Assembly: GCA_011799875.1 (NCBI GenBank)
Contig: CM022299.1
Span: 342,676,307-342,740,306 of the forward strand
DNA length: 64,000 nt
Direction of reading: 5' to 3'
Source of the DNA: Thinopyrum elongatum
Lineage: Eukaryota > Streptophyta > Magnoliopsida > Poales > Poaceae
In this document: positions 1 through 10,919 of the stretch, one piece after another
Numbering within the stretch: position 1 is the stretch's first letter
Layout of the letters: each line of letters begins with the position of its first letter
Translations under genes and position numbers: made by a program
Notes under the pieces: generated by a model
Seen by the model: only the letters and a program-made list of their open reading frames with translations
Databases searched by the model: none
What the model was told of the DNA's origin: nothing

Positions 1-3000
1 CATAGCAGCATCATCTTTGACGAGTGACTTGGTGGGGTCCAGACCTGTTTCAATTTGCTCTGTCTCTTGCTCGAAGTTCTGGCAGAATTCTGCACAAAGA
101 AGAAAGAGTGAGTTAGCAACGGCAATGTTTTCGAAACTCTCAAGAATCCACTCGAACAAAGGAAGATACCTTCAAGCATGATGTACATTTTCTTTGCAAG
201 GTTCCCCAAATACTCCTCCAGCTCGTCCCTCTTTTGGGTAAGCTAGCCCACCTTGTCAGCCAAGACAATCTTCTCCTCCTTAAGTTGAGCAGCTTCCTTC
301 TTCACCTCCTCAATGGCAGTCTTTAGGGTTGCATTCTCCTCTTCAAGCTTGCCGACTGAAGCTAGTTTCACTTCAGCAGCTTCAGTCTTCTCCTTAGCCT
401 CCTTCTGGGTGCCCGCGAGTTCCTCGTCCTTCCTTTCCAGGGCTTGCTTCATAGTGTCTAAAGAAATAACATTATTGAGTTGTGCTTGGAGTTGGCGGTT
501 CTCATTACGCACATCTGTTTGAGTGAAATCACTCGGTTCAAAAGACAAAAAGAAAGAACAACGAAACACTCAGTCAGCGAAGGGTTACCTCCCATGGTCT
601 TCACCTCCTCCTGAGCTTGCTTCAAGTTCCTTTTCGCCAGGTCCAGATCCAGTTGAAGTTGTGCCTTTTCCTTCTCCAGAGTAACGTACTGGGCACCAAC
701 CTCACAAGTCTTCTGAAGATCAGCAAGGAAACAATTCAGTCGACAATGATCAAGATTTTCAAGTTTAACTCCACTTCCAAGTGGAAAGAGCAAATTCAGG
801 TGCTACAAACAATAGAGATAGACTTCTCAGACCCCTGCCGAATCAAACATTCGACGGCGGTCTCGGGGACTACACCCAGTGGGTGCACTCAGTGTGCCCC
901 CACTGGATACATTTCCACTCGGATCCAGCCTGACTGACCAGAGTGAAGTGCTTCAGCTAAACACATTCAAAGACCCCCGCCGAATCAAACATTCAACGGT
1001 GGTCTCAGGGACTACACCAAGTGGGTGCACTCAGCGTGCCCCCACTGGATAAACTCTCACTCGACACGGCCTGACCAGACCGAGTGGTGAGTTACAGAAT
1101 AAACAAACTACTTCCAAGCGACAAAAATACCCAGTGGGTGTATAGAGTCAAGTCGAACAGGAAAAATTCAATCGGAAATCAACCTACAATTGCACTTACT
1201 CGGACATTCGCCTGAAGGGCTGTGCTGGCGTCGTAGGCTGCCTTGCTGCCTTCATACACCTCCTTTAGATGCTGCATCATCAGGCCGGCCTGGATCATAG
1301 CTTCTTTGCTGGCTCTGGCCTGGTCCTCCGGAACACGATGTAGAGTGAAGACATGAGCCGGCGGAGTTGGTAACGCAGTCGGAGGGACCAGCGCTTGAGA
1401 TTGTGCAGTCGGTCCTGAAGCAGGAATAGTCGGCACCAAGGGCGGAGCAGTTGACAGTGGAGCAGTAGAAATAGCACCAACTTGCGATGAACCACCAAGC
1501 TCTTGAGGCGTAGTAGCGGGAGGCACTTGGAGTGTTCTACTCGGCGACACTCTCCGAGTGAAGCTGCGAGGAGTGTTCAAGGTTGCACCTTCATCACCCG
1601 CACCCTTCTGAGGCTCGTCTTCGTCGTCATCGCCAACATGAATGACATCTATTGGCTCTGCTGTCATTCAACAACAACAGTCCGTTCAATCGACGAATCA
1701 ACTAAAGAAAAAAATAGAGGGTAAATTTGTCGTACCTCGCCGAGAGGTTGGTGCGTCCGTGGTATCCGCATCCGCGTGCTCCTCATCAATTTGCATGGGC
1801 GACGTCACCGAAATGGCGGCCCTAACACACGGTTTTCACTCGGTCAGCAATAGCGCAAAGTCCTGAAGCAGAAAGAAAAGGAAAAAAGAAGAGTACTCAC
1901 GTCGAAGCAATGGGCACCGTGACCTTGATCCTAGGGAGAGCCTTCCGAGGTTTCACCGGTGCGACCTTGGGCTGCTTCGCAGATTTTTCAATCGGGTTAA
2001 GCGTCGCAGTCCGAGTGCGTTTGGAGTTCCTGGCACTCAACGCCATGGCCTTGCCCTGGCCAGCCACCGGATCTGGGCCTGTTTGGATCGACGCTCAGTT
2101 CGCGGAGGGGACTCGACGTTGTCGCTCTCTTCTGAGTCATCACTGCTATCTTCGCTGTCGTCGGCGTAGTCGATGCTTGCACTGCCCCCTTCGCTCTCAT
2201 TCCCCTCAACGACCTGTTCTCCATTCGGCATAGGTGAATACATCTTTGTGAATGCCTGCAGAACGCAAATATCCAAGTCAGTCGGTCCTCGAAACCAATA
2301 CACAGTGGAAGCGAAAGATAATACACTCGACAAATTAAGTCTCACCTCTCCTGGAGGATGTTCGGAGTCGAATGGCAGAATTCGTTTGGATCCGCGTGGA
2401 TTATCACGGGCCCCGGTAATGCTCCTGAGCCACTGCGCCACAGTCTCCCCATTGACTTCCTCCGGGTGGATCCGAGTGGTGTCATCTGCACTCGAATACA
2501 GCCACATAGGGTGGTCGCGGGCTTTGCAGAGGCTGGATGCGTCGACTGAGGAACACCTCTAACTTATCCAAGCCCGTCACTCTGCCCCGGATCAACTCGA
2601 CTACAACATCCACCAAGATCCCGACCTCAACTTTCTCGTCTTTGTCCATAGTCAGCGAGTGAGCAGAATCGACTCTCGCCAATGAGAAGGGAAGAAGGCC
2701 AGTCGATGAGCCAGGAGTTGGAACATCTTTGCAGTAAAACCAGGTCGATTGCCAACCTCTAACTGACTCGGGGAAAGTCATGGCCGGGAAAGCGCTCCTA
2801 CCTCTCATTTGGATTCCTAAACCCCCACACAACTGAATCACATGGGTCCTCGAATCACGTGGATTCGCTTTTTTAACCGACTGAGAACCACATGTGAAGA
2901 TGTGTTTGAACAAACCCCAATGAGGACGGCATCCCAAGAAATTTTCACACATGGACACGAAGGCTGCGAGGTATGAAATGGTATTCGGAGGAAAATGGTG

Positions 3001-3321
3001 GATTTGGGCACCGAAGAAGTTCAAGAAACCACGAAAAAATGGGCGAGGGGGTAAGGAAAAACCTCTCTCCACATGAGTGAGGAGGAGAACTCATTCGTCG
3101 GGCTGAGGCGCAGGCTCGGTCTCCCTCCCCAGCACTCTCCACGAACCGGGCGCCACCAGGCTGTCGGTGGTGATCCCCTCGAGGTCCGCCTCCGTGACCG
3201 TCGAGCGGAGCCAATCGCCTTGGATCCAGCACGGCGGCAGAGCGGCCCGGGAGCTCGACGCCTTCTTCCCCGCAGCCCCTTTCTTGGCGTGCTCGAGCTT
3301 CACCGTCTTGTCCTTCGTCAT
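1..3321 (-). pseudogene. Antisense ORF of the Gypsy element (Transposase_28-like plus coiled coil), broken
   Basis: Read on the minus strand from an ATG at 3,321. The N-terminal part (about 3,321-2,480) resembles the Transposase_28 domain, with the typical FLNFFGAQIHHFPPNTISYL stretch. It is interrupted by an in-frame TGA at 3,091-3,093, and a frameshift near 2,505 moves the frame to the one carrying PMWLYSS-type sequence. A GT-AG intron fits at 2,256-2,345. Further exons follow at about 2,040-1,905, 1,830-1,730 and 1,667-1,200, the last Pro/Ser/Ala-rich with the acidic patch VIHVGDDDEDE. A Lys/Glu-rich coiled-coil region (about 750-590 and 520-150) has an in-frame TAG at 243-245. The tail runs past base 1. 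The function of this family is not established. Confidence 0.75.
2256..2345 (-). other. Intron in the antisense ORF
   Basis: On the minus strand the donor GAG|GTGAGA and the acceptor TTCTGCAG|GCATTC bound a 90-bp stretch. Removing it joins the Transposase_28-like part to the acidic, Ser-rich part that reads into SPPRTERRS. The acidic sequence on either side is typical of the family and the intervening residues are not. Confidence 0.6.
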
Positions 3322-3874
3322 CTCCGCGGTGGTCGACGGACTTGAGCGGGACGGCACGGCGCTGGGACGGAAGCAGCGGAGAGACCGGGCGGAGGGGGAA
3401 AAGTAGAAGGAACTGTGGCACGCCTCGGCCGCGTCGCCTTATATGGCCTCATACCCGAGTCACTGATCCGCGGGCCGGCGAAATCCCAGCGCATCCCACG
3501 ACCGGCGCTCGCTTGATATGTGGCGATAAATGGGGCACGATAATCGAGGAGTCCCTCCTATTTGCCCCGCTTACCGCGCTGCAGTTAGCCCGCGCACTTC
3601 TCCAAAAAATTTCGAATCCCGCGAAATTTAGGATCTGGCAGAACAATCGATTGCACCAGAGATACCCACAATCATTCGGATCGGATCCCACGTTCTACGA
3701 CCCGCAGTTTTTTCTCACTCGGACATTTGACAAACCAGAATCGATCGAGGCGACTGGCAAAGGATGAACAGCTCAGATACCGATGGACCATTAAGAAATG
3801 CCTCCGAGGCATTAAGTCTGATCCGAATCAGCTTAGTCCTTTCTCACTCGAACCCCGATCCATTCGGGGGCTAA
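3322..3874 (+). other. Non-coding stretch between antisense ORF and LTR
   Basis: This holds the leader and promoter side of the antisense ORF and ends in the G-rich tract ATTCGGGGGCTAA that would act as polypurine tract for the LTR at 3,875. No protein-coding signal was seen. Confidence 0.5.
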
Positions 3875-4455
3875 TGACGATGACATGTACCTGGGGTAGG
3901 GTCTTAGGCCTAACCTACGGGACCTACCCAAGGACACCTCATTCAAGGATTCAAGATTTACACAGTTAATCTAATGATATGTCGACTGGAATGGTCACAG
4001 CTTGCAAGTCACTCGACGGCAGTCCCACTCGGTCGCTACCCCACCACTTGACTGTCCTGATTCACTCGGAGTACCTGATTTCACTCGAAGTAGAAGACCT
4101 AAAGCCACTCGAGGATGGCAACAGTCAGGCGATCAGTTCGTCCCTGTAATGATTATTAATTGTATGCGTTACCAGTAACGTTCGCACCTTTACTGTGACA
4201 TTGAACCCTTGCGTTATGGAGGACGGCAAGGAGTCTGCGGACTCTATATAAGCCACCCCCCCTCTTACACAAGGGTTCGCACCTCCTGTAACTTAACACT
4301 CCAAGAAACAAAGCTCCCGCAGCACCGAGACATAGGGCTTTTACCTCCTCCGAGAGGGGTCTGAACTCGTAAATCCGAGTGTACAATCTCGCCGTAGCTA
4401 GGCTTTGCCCTCTCCTACGTACCCCCTACCTCTACTGTCAGGTCCATTCCCACGA
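3875..4455 (+). repeat. 3' LTR of the Gypsy element (about 581 bp)
   Basis: The proposed limits are TGACGATGACATG... to ...CCCACGACA, following GGGGGCTAA exactly as the LTR at 57,993 follows GAGGGCTAA. A TATA box (CTATATAAGCC) lies at 4,244-4,254, followed by a C-rich transcribed part that includes a CTGAACTCGTAAATC block of the type seen in related LTRs. CACTCG repeats crowd its upstream half. The 3' boundary is better supported than the 5' boundary, because LINE coding sequence resumes right after it. The 5' LTR is outside the window. Confidence 0.65.
4244..4254 (+). promoter_or_regulatory. TATA box of the Gypsy LTR
   Basis: CTATATAAGCC sits about 210 bp from the LTR end with the expected CAAGAAACAA-type leader downstream. 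It supports the plus orientation of this LTR even though the internal ORF is antisense. Confidence 0.5.
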
Positions 4456-4619
4456 CAACGACGGGGACATGGGATGAGGGATTTATCCAAATTATTTTTA
4501 ATCCCATTGATGTTCGGAGAACCATGGAAATTCCTCCAAACTTCCATGCATTTAATGACTTCATTGCTTGGCACCCCGATCGGAAGGGAGTTTTTCAGTC
4601 CGGATTGCGTACCATATGC

Positions 4620-4666
4620 AGTTTACACTCTCCTTTTTTTCCCGCAAAAAAAAAAGTTTACACTCT
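4620..4666. repeat. Micro-insertion flanked by 12-bp direct repeats
   Basis: AGTTTACACTCT occurs at 4,620-4,631 and 4,655-4,666, around a short T-run/CCCGC/A-run segment. Deleting one repeat plus the middle restores a continuous LINE frame. This looks like a filler or slippage insertion of 35 bp. Confidence 0.6.
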
Positions 4667-5577
4667 TTCCGGCTGCATGCAAACATGATGGAACGTCTGG
4701 GAGGCCCTAGTTCGCCGGCTGTGTGGAGTACCCTTTGGAAACTCAAGATCCCACGTAAAGTTCATTTTTTTGTGTGGATGATTCTACATGGAATAATTCC
4801 ATTGAAGTCAATATTGACAAACAGGCATATTGGTAATGACGGTGCATGTCCCATATGTCACCAAGGGGCTGAGGATGTTCAGCACTTATTATTTAAGTGT
4901 GCACAAGCCTGGGAGCTGTGAAATAGACTCATGATGTTGGAGATCGTAGATGAATCAATGTTTGGTGGATAGATCAGGCTCAGTCGTCACTGAACATTTA
5001 CTTCTCCAACCATGCCACTACCTATCAAGCCAAATCTGGACAGGAGACAAGTGCTCATGGTTGGACGTTGGTACCTGTGGTGGATTAGGCGTCAAATTAC
5101 TTATATGAACCTTCGCCCCCACCTATGTGATGGCCGATGTTGGTGCTTGCTATTCCTAACAATTCCCAGATGGCTGAGACTCGAAATATTTCCAACATAG
5201 AGCAAAGATGGACTAAGCCTGGACCGAGACACATTAAATTTAATGTTGATGCATCATACTTCGAGGAGGAAGGAGCAGGCGCAGTCGCATCAATTCTAAG
5301 GGATGAGACAGGTATTTTTCTTGCGGCAAGGTGTTCATATGTTCTATATGCTCCATATGTCGAGAGCAATGAGTGAAGGTCTCAACTTTGCTAATCAACT
5401 AGGATCCTCTCGTGTTAAAGCCGAATCTGATTCTCTTAATGTGATTGAAGTCCATGCTAGGCAATCAAGATGGTGGGATACTGCATCTGCTATTTTTGCT
5501 GAGTGTATCAACGTAGCTTCTTCGATTGGAAGGCCACCTTTAGACATTGTTTTTGATCGGCTAATCAAGCGGCATAT

Positions 5578-6989
5578 GAGCAGCTCTCTCTCCCCCCTCC
5601 CCTCCTGCGCCGCTCCCGCGCGGTGACCGGGAGGGCAAACCCTAGCGCCGCCAGGCGAGCTCCCCCTTCCCCTGCCCTCTCCTCGCCGCCGCCGGGCAAA
5701 GCCCTGTCGGCGTCGGCAGCGGCGGGGCATCTCCTCCCCATGCGCGGTGTCGGCAGGCGCGGGCGTCTGCATCGAGCGGTGGCGGTGCGCTGGCGGCGGA
5801 GCATGACGGCGCGATGGCAGGCGGGGCGGGGGCGAGCGGCGCGACCTGCTGCTCCCGCTGGCGCCTGGCCGAGGCGCGGAGGCTGCGCGGGGCCGCCGGG
5901 CTGGCTCGGCCAGATCTGGCCGCCTAGGCTGCGCGGGCACCGCCGAGGCTGCCGTCGGCGGGTGGTCCGGTGCTGGTACGCTAGGGCGGCAGTCCCAGGC
6001 TGAGGCGGATTCGCTCTCTTCTCCCCGGAGCGGAGGCGCGTCGAGGTGGCTGGTCGGGAGTTGCGGCTGATGTGCTGTGGCGTCCCGGCGGAGGCGCTAA
6101 TGTCCCTGGCCGTGAGGGCGGCGGGGATGTGGCGGGCGGATGCAGGCGCTGGCCCCCCTCGACCAGGGGCTGCGGTGGTTGCGCCTACTAGGCGGCGTGG
6201 TGGTCTGCGGATGGTGGCGCGGCGGCATTCGGTTCCCCTCTCCACGGTGATGGCCCAAGGTGGCAGCTTTGCCCCCCACTTCCAGTTTGCTGGGCTCCGG
6301 AGATGATGGGCGTGGCCAAGGAGAAATCCGGCGCAGCTACGGCTGCGGGCAACGGCGACGCTCGTGGGCGCCATCTCCTCCCTGGAGGCGTTGTCATGGC
6401 CATGTCCATCCGCTCTACTGACATCGGAGGAAACTCTAGGCTCGGTTCACCGGGGCAGGCAGTGGCGGCGTATCGGCGCCGTCCCCTTCTTGGAGGCGCT
6501 GCCTAGGTGCTTGGGGTGCCGTCCGGGGACGCGGCTGGTGGGTTGCCTCGCTCGCCTTGGCGGTGTGGCTTGGGGTGCAGGGCTGTCATGTGCGGGATGT
6601 TGCTGTCGACATGAGCATCCGGGGCGCTATGTACTCCATCATCGACGCCTCATCGACGATCAAGCTAGATACCGGTGGAGAGTCAGGCTAGCTCCCGCTG
6701 TCCACTGGCCAATCTTCTAGGCACCATCGGTGGAGAGTGCGTTGATCAAGTTTGGTTAGGTGGTTTGTCGTGCTATGAGGTGTTTGATACCGAGGCCTGT
6801 GTGCTATGTGTCCGTACTTTTCGCCATTGTTTGGCTTGAGTTTGGGCAAGGGGGTTAGTTGCCGATGTTGTCACGGTGATTGTGGGTGTTAACCTCTCGG
6901 GGTGGCACATTGCCGAAAGGCGTTATATCAGCCGTCTTGGCTCTTCTTCTATGAATATATGATACGCATGCTTGTGCGTATTCGAGAAA
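5578..6989 (+). mobile_element. Non-autonomous non-LTR retroposon (1.41 kb)
   Basis: The element is flanked by a perfect 15-bp target duplication, AATCAAGCGGCATAT, at 5,563-5,577 and 6,990-7,004. The 5' half is extremely GC-rich. The 3' end is AT-richer and finishes with a hairpin and a short GAGAAA tail, as in plant LINE 3' ends. No reverse transcriptase frame is present; the long open frames on both strands come from base composition. It is probably an internally deleted LINE derivative mobilised in trans. Confidence 0.8.
6962..6981 (+). other. 3'-terminal hairpin of the retroposon
   Basis: ATACGCA-TGCTTG-TGCGTAT forms a 7-bp stem with a 6-nt loop immediately before the GAGAAA tail. A 3' stem-loop is the usual recognition site for LINE reverse transcriptase, which supports the orientation and mechanism. 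Confidence 0.6.
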
Positions 6990-7097
6990 AATCAAGCGGC
7001 ATATATGTTAGCTAATTATAGTTTCTGTAATAAGATTTCACTTGATTGGACTGGCGAGCCTCTGGATTGTCAGACCACTAAGCTTGGAGGATGTTAA

Positions 7098-7734
7098 GCC
7101 CCTGCTGATTTCAATAAAGCTAACCATGATGAGTTTGGTCGTGCTCGAAGCGGGTGCTAACATCCTAGACCCAACTCTCAGCCTCCGACTTACGTTTGAA
7201 CGTTTCCGGTGCGCATCAGACACACCACTACAAACGGAGAGCTCACCATATCCCAAAACGGAGAGCTCACCACATTCCAAAAACTAGTATGAAGAGAGTG
7301 TGGTACTCTCCCTTGTAAGGTGCTCCTAGCTTCCTCCCGTAACCGAGGTGGGACTAAAGTCGCTGACAACGCCCAATGACCAATGACCAATAGCCTAACA
7401 TATCCTATATATATATATATATCTAAAATATTCATCCCCACTAACTTATTTATTTCAACATGCAACCACGCCATACCACCATACCATTGTGGATGATATA
7501 AGATCCACCTCAACATGCAACCACACATGGGAAAAGACCCACCACCATATGCAACCATGCATGAGAAAAAAAATCCGTTGTTCTACTTATATTGAGTAAA
7601 TATTTTACAACTATACATACTCAAATATAATAAGTGATATGTCTTTTTGTTCACGTGTTATCAATCCAAATATTTATATTTAACACAATTAAATCTCACT
7701 GAAATATATTGCAACCGATTCTCGCAGCAACGCG
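7098..7734. other. LINE 3' flank and unassigned AT-rich DNA
   Basis: Starts with a likely LINE 3' UTR (AATAAAG near 7,114) and then unassigned sequence with a near-duplicated CGGAGAGCTCACCA motif (about 7,217-7,272). A TA-dinucleotide run lies at about 7,406-7,421. No gene seen. Confidence 0.4.
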
Positions 7735-7793
7735 CTCCGTTCCATAATATACACTAGTGTAAAAAGCGTTCTTATATTATGGGATAGAGGAAG
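7735..7793. mobile_element. Short Stowaway-type MITE
   Basis: Imperfect terminal inverted repeats (CTCCGTTCCATAATAT / ATATTATGGGATAGAGGAAG) with TA on the right side. Very short, so probably an internally deleted copy. Confidence 0.65.
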
Positions 7794-7815
7794 TAGTTCT
7801 TAGTGAGTACTAGTA

Positions 7816-8127
7816 CTACCTTCGTTCTTAAATATAAAATGTTTTGCAGTTTAAATTACGGGAATGATAAATGCCCGTGAAAAATTGAATTTTTTTATGA
7901 CAACTTTAGTTGACACGAGGATCCCAAATTTAGTTGACAAACACGACAACTTTTCTTTTTGACAAAAAACAAACTAAGGACGAACGTATCAACTAAACTT
8001 GTCATCCCTTATGTATATAAATTGCCATAAAAAATGTTTGATTTGCCATGGACAAATCACCGACGTTTGAAACTTATCAACATCCTTAAATTAAACTGTA
8101 AAAATCTTATATTTAGTTACAGAGATG
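7816..8127. mobile_element. Stowaway-type MITE, about 312 bp
   Basis: Bounded by TA at 7,814-7,815 and 8,128-8,129. The left end CTACCTTCGTTCTTAAATAT matches, as an inverted repeat, the right end ATATTTAGTTACAGAGATG. The interior is AT-rich with repeated TTTAGTTGACA motifs. It shares its right-hand TA with the next MITE. Confidence 0.65.
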
Positions 8128-8129
8128 TA

Positions 8130-8210
8130 CTCCCTCCCTAAACTAATATAAAAGCGTTTAGATCATTACTTTAGTGATCTAAATGCTCTTATATTAGTTT
8201 ACATAGGAAG
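8130..8210. mobile_element. Stowaway MITE (Thalos-like), 81 bp
   Basis: Nearly perfect palindrome: CTCCCTCCCTAAACTAATAT at the left and ATATTAGTTTACATAGGAAG at the right, flanked by TA on both sides. The body GCGTTTAGATCA/TGATCTAAATGC folds into one long hairpin. Confidence 0.85.
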
Positions 8211-8212
8211 TA

Positions 8213-8986
8213 CTGGTAAATAAGCAGATCGATACGAGACTTGCGATGAACGTAAACGAATCTCGATCGGTACGGCAAAAAGGAAAAACGTACGCGTCCT
8301 AGCTAGACAGCGAAGTGTTGGAGTTAGCTAGCTCTATCTTGGACCGACTGACCATGCAAGCACGCAGTCGCTGACGCAATATGCGTGCCACGGCGAATTC
8401 ACCAAGAAAGTGTGTCTTTTCCCTAAGAAAAGTGCTTTAGCCAATCAAACTAGTCCATTTGTATATGCTGCCGGCATATCGGATAATTCGATACCACGTA
8501 CGGAGTAGCACGTACATATATGCATGGTTTTCTTGCATCATCCACCCACTGCGCGCGTGTGACCCGTCCATTACGAACTTGAGAGAGATAGAGCGAGTAG
8601 AAGATAGCCTTCACTTTTCTCTTTAGAATCCAAGACCAAAACCGTAAACAGTTCACACCAATTTATGAGTTATGACCATCCAATTGCTCTACATTATTGG
8701 CCGAAGAAGATTATTAGTTCCCTCTTGTTAATTTAGCTGCTGCACCACAATACTCATCACTGGTTTAACTGACAACCAGCACATCTTATCCCGTATGCTT
8801 TTCTTTCATTGGAAGAAAGAATCGTACGTACTACGTAGACTAGTGTCCTTTTGTTTAAAGAAAAAAGAATAGAGTAATCAGCATTGCACTTTCCCTTGTC
8901 TACATGTATTCGAATCTTTGAATTCAACGACGTGAATACCGTCCGTCCATTCATTCGCTACAAAGTCGTTGGACACGTTACACAAA
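8213..8986. other. Unassigned DNA
   Basis: No gene, repeat array or recognisable element was found here. The sequence is of mixed composition and lacks long open frames. Confidence 0.4.
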
Positions 8987-8989
8987 TAA

Positions 8990-10802
8990 GGCCAACTCCA
9001 ACGCACGACCCCAAACATCCGTCCGTTTTGCCCTGCTTTCATCCGTTTGGGGCGGCAATGGAGTCGTCCATATCCGTTTGGGGCCGTTGTCGTATCAGTG
9101 CGTCCAATACGCAGCCGCAACCCATATCATGTCCGGGGTGAACGTGATATAAAAAAATCGCAAAAACTCAAAGAAATGGCGAAAAAAAAATCAAATAAAC
9201 GCAAACATAAAAACATAATTAAACAGTCTTCGCGGCCCTAGACCGGCCCCGTTCCACAGTTCTTAACATAAACATAATTAACATAAAAATAAAACAAAAG
9301 AAAAGCGCCGCCCGCGCGCTGCTGCCGTGCCCGTCGCCGTCTCCTCACGCGTCGCCGTTGTCGTCCTCGTCGCCAGTGAGGTCGATGTAGGGCGGCGGCG
9401 TCCAGAGGTGGGCCGGTGGTCCCTGGAAGGTGGGAGGCGCCTGCACCACCTCACCCCGTGGCGACGTCTCGCGCTCCGGTGACCGCGACGGCGTAGGGCA
9501 CCAGTTCACGGCCCCCACGCCGTCGGCCATGTCCGTGGCCGTGCACAATCAGGTCCACCGCTGGCCCACCAGGTCCAGGTGGAACGCGGCGACGGGCTGC
9601 TCCTCCAGCACCTCCTCCCTCACCTCCTCATTGACGTCCCTCATCTCCAGCTCCAGCACGGCCACGTCGCCGGCCGCAGAGAGGGCAATCATGGTGTCCA
9701 GGTCCTCCCATTGGCGCTCATCGTGCGTGTTCATGGAGCCTTCCATGACACGTTGAAGGAGCGGGGCCTCCTCCTCCTCTGTCATGCGAGGTGGTGGTGG
9801 CGACGGAGAGGGCGAAGGCGACGGCGTTGGCGTGATGCCGCGCACCCGCGTACGCCCGCGCACCTGGGGAGGGCTCGGAGCACGCGCTCGGCGCTTTGTA
9901 CGTGGCCGTATCGGGCCAGATGAGGTGCCAGCAAAGAAGGACGCGCGCCGCAGGTCGTGCTCGTCCCGAAACCATGTGTCCCACAGTGCAGAGTCGACAG
10001 CGTACCTGGGGTCGCAGTACAGGTCGTCAGGCAGGAGGCGGCGGCGGCGTTCGATCTCCTCGTGGCGGGCACGGCCGCTCGTCGGGACCGGCGGGATCGG
10101 CACCCGATCCACGGACAGATGCCAGTTATTGGGCAGGTGAACGTCGCTCCAGGGGAGCGGCGTCCTGATCTCCCAATAACGACATCAAACATCCGCGTGG
10201 ATGTAGTGCCGGTCGCGCTCGCCGGCGGCCGTAGGGGCGATGGTGAATGGGAGAGGCGCGGGGGCCCTCCGTGGGGGTGATGCGGGCTCTGCTTTGACGC
10301 GGCGGCGGCGTCCCGAGGATGAACCAGCCTCGTGGTCGTGCACCCTCTTGTGGCCGGTGCTCCACCACACCATGGCTGCCGGCGGCCGGCGAGCTCGAGG
10401 AAGGGGAAGGGAGAACTAGGGTTTGGGTGTCGAGTTTCGAGGAGGCAGCAGGGACTGGAGTGGGAGCGTGGACTGCGACCGGTCCACGGCTTCCCATTTA
10501 AGAAGGACGCCTACCGCTCGCCTGGGCGGATGACAGGTGGGGCCGACCGCGCGTGCGCATTTATGTTGGGCGGTGGGAGGTAGGTAGTCGCCTGCCACGC
10601 GGCCCCGATGCGAACGAGCAGCGCGTCCGTTTGCTGTCCGCCTGGACCCACACTGGGCGCATGTTTGCGCTCGAAATGGGTCGGGCCGGACACAAAACGG
10701 ACAAGATGGGTCCAGGCCGTCGCGCGCTGGGCCGTGGGGTCTGTCCGTTTTGCCCCAAACAGACGGGGCCGGACAGGATGGCGTCGTGCGCTGGAGTTGG
10801 CC
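8990..10802 (-). mobile_element. PIF/Harbinger-type non-autonomous transposon (1.81 kb)
   Basis: Terminal inverted repeats start GGCCAACTCCAACGCACGAC on the left, and the right end mirrors them (GTCGTGCGCTGGAGTTGGCC). TAA directly flanks both ends (8,987-8,989; 10,803-10,805), the target duplication expected of PIF/Harbinger. Subterminal CCGTTTTG/CAAACGGAC blocks occur at both ends. It encodes no transposase and carries one decayed ORF on the minus strand. Confidence 0.8.
9345..10373 (-). pseudogene. Harbinger-borne grass ORF, 343 codons with two nonsense mutations
   Basis: A single minus-strand frame runs from ATG at 10,373 to the stop at 9,345, broken only by TGA at 10,185-10,187 and TGA at 9,549-9,551. 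Residues run from a basic N-terminus (HKRVHDHEAG) through WHLSVDRVPIPPVPTSGR, RRRRLLPDDLYCDPRYAVDS and a Pro/Ser run, to an acidic C-terminus PYIDLTGDEDDNGDA. It resembles low-complexity hypothetical proteins that are abundant in wheat genomes; no function is known. Both stops could come from CGA codons. The IDLTGDED end looks like a SUMO-interaction motif (inference). Confidence 0.65.
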
Positions 10803-10805
10803 TAA

Positions 10806-10919
10806 GCTTTCTGGTAACTGATGATGTCATGACCGATCGATGCATGTGTGTACAGCCTTTAAAGCATCTTCCAATGCCCATGTTTTTTTTTCTGACAAGG
10901 ACCAATGCCCATGTGCTTA
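10806..10919. other. Spacer between two DNA transposons
   Basis: Short unassigned spacer with two CCAATGCCCATG copies separated by a T-run. No coding signal. Confidence 0.35.

Larger units (their letters stand above)
1..4455 (+). mobile_element. 3' part of a Tat-like Gypsy LTR retrotransposon
   Basis: The plus-strand layout is an internal region carrying an antisense multi-exon ORF, then a G-rich tract, then a terminal LTR ending in CGACA at 4,455. Extra antisense ORFs between pol and the 3' LTR are established for the Tat lineage of plant Ty3/Gypsy elements, and the antisense frame here has the Transposase_28 (putative gypsy-type transposon) character. Pol would lie before base 1. Beyond the LTR the sequence resumes inside a LINE ORF2 frame, so this element inserted into an older LINE. 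Family name not assigned. Confidence 0.75.
4456..7097 (+). pseudogene. LINE (L1-type) ORF2 C-terminal remnant, zf-RVT and RNase H-like domains
   Basis: Coding resumes right after the LTR with a WDEGFIQIIF-like segment. A zf-RVT zinc-binding region follows (PRKVHFFVW, CPICHQG, HLLFKC; about 4,720-4,900), then an RNase H-like RVT_3 domain (HIKFNVDASYF ... AESDSLNVIE ... RWWDTASAIF; about 5,210-5,560). After the inserted retroposon (5,578-6,989) and one copy of its target duplication, the frame continues NQAAYMLANYSF ... TTKLGGC and stops at 7,095-7,097. There are several frameshifts and stops. The reverse transcriptase and endonuclease are missing, displaced by the Gypsy insertion. In an intact LINE this region supports target-primed reverse transcription. 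Confidence 0.85.

Noticed and set aside
3875..4440. LTR read in minus orientation, as the antisense ORF first suggested
   Set aside because: The TATA box, leader words, and CGACA end match plus-oriented LTRs elsewhere in the window, and antisense ORFs are known in this lineage.
5565..6374. 269-codon minus-strand frame and several plus frames in GC-rich DNA
   Set aside because: They lie inside the non-LTR retroposon and cross its target duplication; the openness is explained by extreme GC content.
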